From Streptomyces malachitofuscus (GTDB lineage Bacteria > Actinomycetota > Actinomycetes > Streptomycetales > Streptomycetaceae): a stretch of 64,000 bases of DNA. Both the position numbers and the translations under genes were made by a program. Position 1 is the stretch's first letter. The number at the start of each line of letters is the position of its first letter. The notes beneath the pieces were generated by a model, which did not search any database, had not been told where the DNA came from, and was given only the letters and a program-made list of their open reading frames with translations. Positions 25,319 to 32,235 of the stretch are shown piece by piece. The stretch lies in NCBI RefSeq assembly GCF_014650055.1, contig NZ_BMUF01000004.1, positions 297,283 to 361,282 of the forward strand, in the 5' to 3' direction.

Positions 25319-26008
25319 ATGCACGCTCAGATCGTCCTGTTCGATGGTTTCGACCCCCTGGATGTCATCGCCCCCTACGAGGTTCTGCACGCCGGTGGAA
25401 CCGCCTCCGGCGGCGCGGTGACCGTGGAACTGGTCTCCGCGGAAGGACCGCGCGAGGTGGTCAGCGGCACCAACGCGCTGACCCTGCGGGCCACCGGGAC
25501 CCTCGACCCCCGGCACGCCGACCTGGTAGTGGTCCCCGGCGCGGCGGGCCGTGTCGGTGAACCCGGCGAGGTTCCCGACCACGACGCGGGAGCGGGGGAG
25601 TGGCGGGAGGACGAACTCGTCCCCGTGCTGCTGGGCCGCACCCTGACCACCGGACTGCCCGCCCTGCTGAAGGAAGCGGTGGAGAGCCCGGCGGTCACGG
25701 TCGCCACCGTGTGCGGCGGCTCACTCGTCCTGGCCATGGCCGGCCTGATCGAGGACCGCCACGCCACGACCCACCACATGGGCATGGAGATGCTGGACGC
25801 CACCGGCGTCCACGCGGTGCACGCCCGCGTCGTCGACGACGGCGACCTCGTCAGCGGCGCCGGCGTCACCTCCGGCCTCGACCTGAGCCTCTACCTGCTG
25901 GAACGTGAGATCGGCCCGCGGATCGCGCACGCCGTCGAAGGTCTCTTCGCTCATGAGCGCCGCGGCACGGTGTGGCACGACCGGGGACCGGTTCCGGCCG
26001 GCTGGTGA
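25319..26008 (+). CDS. DJ-1/PfpI family protein
   Basis: 229 residues, class I glutamine-amidotransferase-like fold. Nucleophile elbow 'ATVCGGSLVLA' with Cys132 and an N-terminal 'ILFDGFDPLDVIAPYEVL', typical of the isonitrile-hydratase / ThiJ-PfpI branch. The activity (isonitrile hydration, deglycase-like or chaperone) is not decidable. ATG at 25319 with CGGAGGA upstream. Lies between a MerR regulator and a small hypothetical gene. Confidence 0.83.
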   Translation: MHAQIVLFDGFDPLDVIAPYEVLHAGGTASGGAVTVELVSAEGPREVVSGTNALTLRATGTLDPRHADLVVVPGAAGRVGEPGEVPDHDAGAGEWREDELVPVLLGRTLTTGLPALLKEAVESPAVTVATVCGGSLVLAMAGLIEDRHATTHHMGMEMLDATGVHAVHARVVDDGDLVSGAGVTSGLDLSLYLLEREIGPRIAHAVEGLFAHERRGTVWHDRGPVPAGW

Positions 26009-26061
26009 CCACATCCCGTCGTCCCACGCCCGCCCCATCCGCACACACCGTCAGGAACGGC

Positions 26062-26370
26062 ATGCACACGAACGTCGAAGGCATCTGGGACCTGTCCATG
26101 GCCACCCCCATCGGCAGGATCAAAGCCGTGGCCGAATTCCGGAGGGAGGCGGACGCCCTGACCGGGATCGCCTACGGAACGGGGGAGGAGGTACCCCTGC
26201 ACGAGGTCGTCCTCGACGGACACCGGGTCACCTGGAAGCAGTCCATCACCAAGCCCCTGAGGCTGAACCTGACCTTCGCGGTGACGGTCCAGGGCGACAC
26301 CCTGGAGGGAACCTCCAAGGCCGGGCGGCTTCCGGCGTCCAAGGTAACCGGCACCCGGCGGCCCGCCTGA
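26062..26370 (+). CDS. Conserved hypothetical protein
   Basis: 102 residues, all-beta pattern: 'GIWDLSMATPIGRIKAVAEF' then alternating strands ending 'GTSKAGRLPASKVTGTR'. It looks like a small lipocalin- or calycin-like barrel, as in uncharacterised proteins that begin 'G-x-W-x-L-x-x-x-T-P-x-G'. AGGAA precedes ATG 26062. Starts 53 bp after the DJ-1 gene, probably the same operon. Confidence 0.6.
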   Translation: MHTNVEGIWDLSMATPIGRIKAVAEFRREADALTGIAYGTGEEVPLHEVVLDGHRVTWKQSITKPLRLNLTFAVTVQGDTLEGTSKAGRLPASKVTGTRRPA

Positions 26371-26473
26371 GGACGCCTGCGCGCATGGAATACCCCGTCC
26401 GCCGGCACTGTTGGGCGCAGGGAGCTGACATGCCTGAGTCAAACAGATCGGGCAGTGGCGGAAGGAGCACTTC

Positions 26474-26638
26474 ATGGCACGCAGCACCGCGCGACCCGTC
26501 GTCCGGCTGAAGTCGGCGGCCGGCACGGGCGTCACCTACGTGACCCGCAAGAACCGTCGGAACGACCCCGACCGGCTCGTTCTGCGGAAGTACGATCCGG
26601 TCGCCGGAGAGCACGTCCTCTTCCGCGAGGAGCGATGA
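26474..26638 (+). CDS. rpmG: 50S ribosomal protein L33, cysteine-free paralogue
   Basis: 54 residues, a clear L33: '[20 protein letters not shown]', '[16 protein letters not shown]' and 'HVLFREER'. L33 is a small large-subunit protein near the E site. The zinc-ribbon form has four cysteines; this one has none, so it is the zinc-independent type. AAGGAG precedes the ATG. In Streptomyces such paralogues are often Zur-regulated with other zinc-free ribosomal proteins, but no Zur-like box and no partner ribosomal gene is visible here. Confidence 0.9.
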   Translation: MARSTARPVVRLKSAAGTGVTYVTRKNRRNDPDRLVLRKYDPVAGEHVLFREER

Positions 26639-26643
26639 GACCG

Positions 26644-26663
26644 GCCCGTCAGGGCTGACGGGC
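26644..26663 (+). terminator. Terminator after rpmG
   Basis: Perfect 9-bp stem GCCCGTCAG / CTGACGGGC with a 2-nt nominal gap, 5 bp past the rpmG stop. A second hairpin (8-bp arms GGTACCGC / GCGGTACC, about 26687-26706) follows and may serve the convergent ferredoxin-reductase gene. Confidence 0.6.
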
Positions 26664-26775
26664 GGCTCCGGTCTCGGACGGCCAGGTACCGCGTCGGCGG
26701 TACCGGGCCGTCGGTCGTGGCGAGGGACACCGCGGCGCATCCGCCTCGCCGGGGCCGGTGTGTGCTCCGCGCGGC

Positions 26776-28311
26776 TCAGCGGCGCCTCCGGCGGACCAGG
26801 CGGCGGAACGCCCTCGGCCCGCCGGCCGCCGGGGTGAGCGTGCCGGCCACCGCGTCGGCCAGCAGGGAACCCACCGTCTCGGCCGCGCAGGCGCGGTTGG
26901 CGCCGATACCGCCCGAGGGGCCGCGCTTGCTCCAGCCGACCACATACGTCCCGGGCCGCCCGGTCACCCGGCCCCGCTCGTTCGGCACGGTCCAGGTGGC
27001 CTCGTCGAACGGCAGCCCCGCCTGGGGCACCCCGCGGTATCCGACCGCCCGCAGGACCAGACCGGCCGGTATCTCCCGTTCCCCGGTGCCGCCGGTGACC
27101 CGCAGGGCGCGGGCGTCCTCGTCCCCGCAGACCGCCACCGGGGCGGAGAGGAAGCGGAACACGATGCGTCTGGGCCGTCCCCCGGCATCCGGCGGCACCG
27201 ACCAGTCGACGGACTCCCGTGGCAGCCCCCGCAGCACCGCGGCCTTGTCCCGCGGCGTGGCGGCGTCGATCGTGGTGCCGATGCGCGGATCGTGGTCGTC
27301 GATGAGCAGATCCACCCCGGGAAGGTGCTTGAGGGCGAGCAGTTCCGACCTGGTGTACGCCGCGTCCTGCGGGCCGCGGCGCCCCAGCACCACCACCTCG
27401 CGCACCTTGCTGCGGCGCAGCTCCGCCAGCGCGTGGCCGGCGATCTGCGTGCCGGCCAGGGCCTCCGGGTCCGTGACGAGGATCCGGGCGACATCGAGCG
27501 CCACATTGCCGTTGCCGACCACGACGACCCGTTCCGCCGACAGGTCGACCGCGTCCGGCGCGACCTCCGGATGCGCGTTGTACCAGGCGACGAACGTGGT
27601 CGCGGAGACACATCCCGGCCGGTCCTCGCCCGGGATGCCGAGCCGCCGGTCCGTGGCGGCACCCACCGCGTAGACGACCGCGTCGTGATGGGCGGCGAGT
27701 TCCTCCGCGGTGATGTCGGTGCCCACGTCGAGGCCGAGGTACATGCGCACCCGCGGGTGGGTGTGGAAGCGCGCGAAGGTCTCGCCCACCTTCCTGGTGG
27801 CGGCGTGGTCGGGTGCCACGCCGTACCGGACGAGCCCGCCGGCGACCGGGAGCCGGTCGATGAGCGTCACCTCGGCCCGTGTATGCAGCAGCAGATCCTT
27901 GGCGGCGTACATCCCGGCCGGGCCGGTGCCGACGATCGCGACCCGCAGCGGCCCGAAGTCCGGGGGCAGGACACGGTCGAAGGCCGGGGCGCCCCAGGCG
28001 TGGAAGTTCGGGCCCGTGTCCGTCGTTTCCGGGGCCCGCTCCGTGCCCCCCGGTCCGCCGGGCTCGAAGTAGGCGGAGTTCAGCCGCGCGTACTCCCGCA
28101 GCCCGTCGGGCAGCCGGTCGACCGGGAAGACGGCGTCCACCGGACAGGCGTCGGCGCAGGCGCCGCAGTCGATGCAGGTCTTCGGGTCGATGTGCAGCAT
28201 CTCGGTGCTGCCGAACGCCCGCTCCGCGGGGGTGGGATGGATGCAGTTGACCGGGCAGACGGCCACGCAGGTGGCGTCGTTGCAGCAGGTCTGGGTGATC
28301 GCGAAGGCCAT
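26776..28311 (-). CDS. Ferredoxin / ferredoxin-NADP reductase fusion (FprB-like)
   Basis: 511 residues. N-terminal ferredoxin with cysteines at 9, 10, 15, 19, 23 and a CxxCxxCxxxCP cluster at 46-57, suiting one 3Fe-4S or 4Fe-4S plus one 4Fe-4S centre. From about 120, an adrenodoxin-reductase-like flavoprotein: FAD motif 'IVGTGPAGMYAA' and NADP motif 'VVVGNGNVALDVARI'. It passes electrons from NAD(P)H to ferredoxin-dependent enzymes. It follows the AurF-like oxygenase gene by 43 bp on the same strand and is the obvious electron donor for it. Confidence 0.88.
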   Translation of the reverse strand: MAFAITQTCCNDATCVAVCPVNCIHPTPAERAFGSTEMLHIDPKTCIDCGACADACPVDAVFPVDRLPDGLREYARLNSAYFEPGGPGGTERAPETTDTGPNFHAWGAPAFDRVLPPDFGPLRVAIVGTGPAGMYAAKDLLLHTRAEVTLIDRLPVAGGLVRYGVAPDHAATRKVGETFARFHTHPRVRMYLGLDVGTDITAEELAAHHDAVVYAVGAATDRRLGIPGEDRPGCVSATTFVAWYNAHPEVAPDAVDLSAERVVVVGNGNVALDVARILVTDPEALAGTQIAGHALAELRRSKVREVVVLGRRGPQDAAYTRSELLALKHLPGVDLLIDDHDPRIGTTIDAATPRDKAAVLRGLPRESVDWSVPPDAGGRPRRIVFRFLSAPVAVCGDEDARALRVTGGTGEREIPAGLVLRAVGYRGVPQAGLPFDEATWTVPNERGRVTGRPGTYVVGWSKRGPSGGIGANRACAAETVGSLLADAVAGTLTPAAGGPRAFRRLVRRRRR

Positions 28312-28354
28312 GGTCGTCCGCTCCGCTGAAGGCCGGTTCCGGTGGTGAGGTGCG

Positions 28355-29269
28355 TCAGATGAGATGGGCGCGCTTGTAGAAGAAGAGCGCGGGCCGGGTG
28401 AGCAGCCCCACCGAGGCCAGGAACTCCATCAGGCCCGAACAGCTCGCGCGCATCATCGACTTGTGGTGTTCGTTGGCCTTCGCCTCGCGGAGCGCGCGTT
28501 CCTCGTCCAGACCGGCGTTCGCGTAGACCTTCGGGTTCACCATGCTGGTGACGATGACGTAGGCCGCGACGGCGATCAGGACGGCGTGCACCCGGCGACG
28601 CAGCCGACCCGCACGCGCGAGGTGCCTGCGCGTCTCGTCGCGGGCGAACTTCATGTGCCGCGACTCCTCGACGACATGGATGTTGTTGATGGTGCGGACG
28701 AAGGGGACGACCCGCTCGTCCCGCATCCAGTCGCGCTGCATGACGTCCAGGACCTCCTCGGCGACGAGGATCGCCGCGTACGCGGCCTCGCCGAAGGCGA
28801 CGGTCTTGAAGATCCTGCCGAGTTCGACGGCCACCCGGTGCGGGCGGTACGCCGGGGCCTGGAGCTTCTTCGCCCCGCGGGCGAACATGATCGAGTGCCG
28901 GCATTCGTCGGCGATCTCGGTGAGCGCCCACTGGACGGTGTCGTCCGTCGGGTCCTTGGCGTAGATGTCCCGGAGCACCATCTGCTGGAGGATCATCTCG
29001 AACCAGATGCCGGTGCTGGCCACGGACGCGGCCTCCTGGCGGGTCAGGGCCTTGCGCTGCGCGTCGCTCAACTCCTTCCAGTACGCCGTCCCGTAGAGCG
29101 TGCTCCACTCCGGGCTGGTGCCGTGGAAGCCCGGGTCGAGGGGCGTGTCCCAGTCGACGTCGGTGAGCGGGTCGTAGGAGAGCTGCGCGGAAGAGTCGAG
29201 CAGCCGCCGGGCTGCGCCGTCGTCGGAGGGCAGGCTACGGGCCTCCGGCTGTGAGGTGCTGCTGGCCAT
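28355..29269 (-). CDS. AurF-like diiron oxygenase
   Basis: 304 residues, helical, with ferritin-like diiron ligand motifs: Glu91/Glu122 and His125 in 'EIADECRH', Glu171-Glu172 in 'VAEEVLD' and Glu201/Glu202...His205 in 'VVEESRH'. The AurF family oxidises aryl amines to nitro groups; relatives hydroxylate other substrates. Two C-terminal hydrophobic segments suggest membrane contact. ATG at 29269 has GAGGAG about 9 nt upstream. It forms an operon with the ferredoxin-reductase fusion. Confidence 0.78.
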   Translation of the reverse strand: MASSTSQPEARSLPSDDGAARRLLDSSAQLSYDPLTDVDWDTPLDPGFHGTSPEWSTLYGTAYWKELSDAQRKALTRQEAASVASTGIWFEMILQQMVLRDIYAKDPTDDTVQWALTEIADECRHSIMFARGAKKLQAPAYRPHRVAVELGRIFKTVAFGEAAYAAILVAEEVLDVMQRDWMRDERVVPFVRTINNIHVVEESRHMKFARDETRRHLARAGRLRRRVHAVLIAVAAYVIVTSMVNPKVYANAGLDEERALREAKANEHHKSMMRASCSGLMEFLASVGLLTRPALFFYKRAHLI

Positions 29270-29301
29270 GCTGAGGGCTCCTCGGGTCGGGACCGTGAGT
29301 A

Positions 29302-29314
29302 TTACCACGGGTAA
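29302..29314. promoter_or_regulatory. Small dyad TTACC-ACG-GGTAA
   Basis: Perfect 5-bp arms, 33-45 bp before the diiron oxygenase start on the minus strand. Possible operator; its close spacing to the larger dyad is notable. Confidence 0.35.
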
Positions 29315-29318
29315 CAGC

Positions 29319-29352
29319 CGCCGCTTGCTGACGAACTGTATAGCAAGCGGCG
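29319..29352. promoter_or_regulatory. Long inverted repeat between divergent genes
   Basis: Perfect 11-bp arms CGCCGCTTGCT / AGCAAGCGGCG around a 12-nt AT-rich centre (gacgaactgtat), in the 178-bp region between the diiron oxygenase and epoxide hydrolase genes. The size fits a TetR-type operator that could control both directions. No TetR gene is adjacent. Confidence 0.6.
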
Positions 29353-29447
29353 TTCGCTTCCCACCCCTCGGCGGCAGACGGATCCGGGCAACGGTCCGGG
29401 CGCGGCACGACCGGGGTCGGCGCCCGTGCGCGGCTAGCATGCGTGGC

Positions 29448-30641
29448 ATGTCGGACGTAGGGCCCCTCCCGGAACCGTTCACCCCGCGCACCGATCCCGA
29501 GATGCTCGACGACCTCCGCGCACGCCTGCGCGCGACGCGCTGGCCGGACGCCCCCGAGGACGCCGGCTGGTCGCTCGGCACCGACGTCGCCTATCTGCGG
29601 GACCTCACCGCCTACTGGGCGGACGGCTTCGACTGGACGGCACAGGAGACCGCACTTGCCCGGCTGCCCCGCTTCCGCGTCCGGCTCGACGGCCTCGGGA
29701 TCCACTTCGTGCGCGCCCGGGCTGTCGCGCCGGCCGGCCCCGTCCTGCCCCTCGTCCTCAGCCACGGCTGGCCGGACTCGTTCTGGCGCTACGCGAAGGT
29801 CGTCCCGCTCCTGACCGACCCCGGGGCACACGGAGCCGACCCCGCCGACGCGTTCGACGTGGTCGTGCCCGACATGCCGGGCTACGGATACTCCGACCGC
29901 CCCACCGGACACCCGCCGGACTCCGTCGCCGTCGCCGGTCTGTGGGCCCGGCTCATGGACGTCCTCGGGTACGAGCGGTTCGGCGCGGCGGGCGGTGACC
30001 TCGGCAGCCATGTGAGCCGTTTCCTCGCCCTCGACCACTCCGAGCGGGTCGTGGCCGTCCACCGTATGGACGGTGGTCTGCCCGTCTTCACCGGCGACCC
30101 CGCCGAGCTCACGGCCGAGGAGCGGGCCTGGTTCGAGGAAGTCGCCGGCTGGGCGGCCGGCGAGGGTGCCTACGGGGCCGTGCACCGCACCAAGCCCCAG
30201 ACCGCGGGCGTCGGTCTGAACGACTCGCCGGCCGGGCTGGCCGCGTGGATCGTCGAGAAGCTCCGGGCCTGGAGCGACTGCGGCGGCGACGTCGAACGGA
30301 GCTTCACCAGGGACGAGATCCTCACCAACGTCACGCTCTACTGGCTCACCGGCACGATCACCTCGTCGATGCGCATGTACCACGCGAACGCGGCGATCCC
30401 GCCCGAGCGGCTCACCCGCCGGGTCGAGGTGCCGTCCGGCTTCTCGCTGTTCCGCGGTGACGTCGTCCGGCCGCCGCGGGCATGGCTCGAACGCACGGCC
30501 AACGTCGTCCACCTGAGCGAACCCGCGCGCGGTGGACACTTCGCTCCCTTCGAGGAACCCGAGTCCTATGCGGAGGAACTGCGCGAGTTCTTCCGCCCCT
30601 ACCGGGCGGCGGCGGACCGGGGACGTCAGGGCCCTCGGTGA
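29448..30641 (+). CDS. Epoxide hydrolase (EHN-type alpha/beta hydrolase)
   Basis: 397 residues. N-terminal epoxide-hydrolase cap sequence ('LLDDLRARLRATRWPDAPE'), oxyanion motif HGWPDS, nucleophile Asp184 in GGDLGSH and catalytic His364 in GGHFAPFEEPE. These open epoxides to diols. ATG at 29448 is preferred over 29439 because a TAGCAT -10 box lies 7 nt before it, making a leaderless mRNA. Divergent from the diiron oxygenase, which could make its substrate; that link is inference. Confidence 0.87.
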   Translation: MSDVGPLPEPFTPRTDPEMLDDLRARLRATRWPDAPEDAGWSLGTDVAYLRDLTAYWADGFDWTAQETALARLPRFRVRLDGLGIHFVRARAVAPAGPVLPLVLSHGWPDSFWRYAKVVPLLTDPGAHGADPADAFDVVVPDMPGYGYSDRPTGHPPDSVAVAGLWARLMDVLGYERFGAAGGDLGSHVSRFLALDHSERVVAVHRMDGGLPVFTGDPAELTAEERAWFEEVAGWAAGEGAYGAVHRTKPQTAGVGLNDSPAGLAAWIVEKLRAWSDCGGDVERSFTRDEILTNVTLYWLTGTITSSMRMYHANAAIPPERLTRRVEVPSGFSLFRGDVVRPPRAWLERTANVVHLSEPARGGHFAPFEEPESYAEELREFFRPYRAAADRGRQGPR

Positions 30642-30659
30642 TGCCGCCTCCCGACGGGC

Positions 30660-32228
30660 TCAGAGGCCGCTGACCTTGCTGCTCGCCGAGACTTCGTAGA
30701 CGAGGGTGACCGTGCGCCGGCCGCCGGGGGCCAGCGGGACGTTCCAACAGACGATGCCGTCGGCGTCGACCGCGTCGGGCACCGGCGAACACGCGTCCCG
30801 GCGCAGGCGGACCTCCACCGCCGACACCTCGGAGACCGGGATGCGCTCCCGGAGGACGATCACCCGGTCGTCGTGCTCCCCGGGAGCCGAGAAGCGGGAG
30901 ACGTTCAGCCGAACGGTACGGGTGAGTACGGTCCGCTGGGTGATCCCGGCGGTGTCACGGGTCTCCTCGGTGTGCCGCAGCACCCGGTGGTCGTCCCGGC
31001 TGCCGAAGGCGAGCTCGACGGGTGCGCCGGGGGCGGTGAAGTCCAGGGTGCCGCGTCCGACGAACCCGCTGCCGCCGATCAGGTCGACGGGTCCGGCCAG
31101 CAGTGCGTGGCCCGACCCGTTGTCGAACCGCACCACCTGGTCGACCAGCGGCGACAGCTCGGGCGAGCAGGCGTACTCGCTCCTGGCGGACGAGGCGAAC
31201 GACGACAACGGCACACGGTGGGCGCGGCCGTCGGCCGGCACGGACACCGGCGCGGGGGAGCGCAGTACCCGCACCTCGCCGCCGTCGTCGACTCCCGGCA
31301 GCCCGAGCACGGGGGCGGGGCCGAGGTCCGCGACCTCCTCCTCGCGCAGGTCGACGTGCACGGTACGGCGTTCCGCGGCGGAGCGGTCGGTCAGCGTCAG
31401 CCGGTCCTCGACCAGCCGGGGCGGCTCCGTGGCCGCGGCGGAGCGGGCGGTGGACAGGGTCAGCCGTACGTCCGACCAGTCCTCGCCGGTGCGCTGCCAG
31501 ACGATGGCGTCCGTGTCCAGGGTGAGTTCCGGCCCGTCGAGCACGGCCCGATAGGCGGGCCGCCACAGTGCGCACGGGGTGAGATGGCTCAGGCGCAGCT
31601 CGGCCTGCCCGGCCGCCTCGGCGTGGACGGTCAGCTCGATGTGGCCGGTCAGCTCCGCCGGCGCCCTCTCGGAGGCGTCCAGAACCTGAAGGGTCTCGGA
31701 GAGTTCGACGGCGATGCGGGCCAGCCTCGCCTCCACGGTGCGCAGACGCTCCCCGTAGGTGTCGCGTTCGCCGTCCACCCGGTCCAGCTCCCGCGCCCAG
31801 CGGTCGCTCTCCGATTCGCCGTGGCCGGCCCCCTCGGCGATCTCCCGCAGCAGATCGGCGGCCAGCCGGGCGAGCAGATCGAGACGGACACCCAGCCGGT
31901 CGCGCTGCTGCTCCAGGGCCGACCGTTCCTCCTCGAGGGCTGTCACACGGCGGTGCAGCGCGGAGTCGTCGACGCCCGGCCCCGGCCCGCGAGGCGTCCA
32001 GGCGCGCACCATCCGTACGTCCAGCACGGTCGCCGGACGGTCGCCGGCCAGTTCGGCGTGCAGGGTACGGTCGACGGCCAGTGCGCTGACCGGTCCCAGA
32101 CGCAGCAGCCGGGTCCCGGCCTCGAGGTCGAGCACGGCGGTCCGCTCGATGTGCGCGCGGTCCTCCGTACAGGTGACGGCGGTGACGGGCAGCGGAACCA
32201 GGGGAGTCTGCTCCGATGACGTGGACAT
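30660..32228 (-). CDS. DUF4139 domain protein, second of a pair
   Basis: 522 residues. N-terminal beta region, a long coiled coil at about 95-200 (Glu/Arg heptads), then DUF4139 beta domains with 'CALWRPAYRAVL', 'TGEDWSDVRLTLST' and 'DNGSGHALLAGPVDLI'. This is the mucoidy-inhibitor-A-like layout, function unknown, usually predicted as cytoplasmic or peripheral. It begins 7 bp after the stop of a paralogous gene, so the two are one operon. Stops 18 bp from the convergent epoxide hydrolase. Confidence 0.78.
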   Translation of the reverse strand: MSTSSEQTPLVPLPVTAVTCTEDRAHIERTAVLDLEAGTRLLRLGPVSALAVDRTLHAELAGDRPATVLDVRMVRAWTPRGPGPGVDDSALHRRVTALEEERSALEQQRDRLGVRLDLLARLAADLLREIAEGAGHGESESDRWARELDRVDGERDTYGERLRTVEARLARIAVELSETLQVLDASERAPAELTGHIELTVHAEAAGQAELRLSHLTPCALWRPAYRAVLDGPELTLDTDAIVWQRTGEDWSDVRLTLSTARSAAATEPPRLVEDRLTLTDRSAAERRTVHVDLREEEVADLGPAPVLGLPGVDDGGEVRVLRSPAPVSVPADGRAHRVPLSSFASSARSEYACSPELSPLVDQVVRFDNGSGHALLAGPVDLIGGSGFVGRGTLDFTAPGAPVELAFGSRDDHRVLRHTEETRDTAGITQRTVLTRTVRLNVSRFSAPGEHDDRVIVLRERIPVSEVSAVEVRLRRDACSPVPDAVDADGIVCWNVPLAPGGRRTVTLVYEVSASSKVSGL

Positions 32229-32235
32229 GGTTATG

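Noticed and set aside
26371..26473. Zur box upstream of the L33 gene
   Set aside because: No AT-rich Zur-like palindrome (TGAAAATGATTTTCA-like) occurs in the intergenic region.
26776..30641. Biosynthetic gene cluster around the AurF-like oxygenase
   Set aside because: No PKS, NRPS, transport or tailoring genes nearby; the surrounding genes are housekeeping or unrelated.
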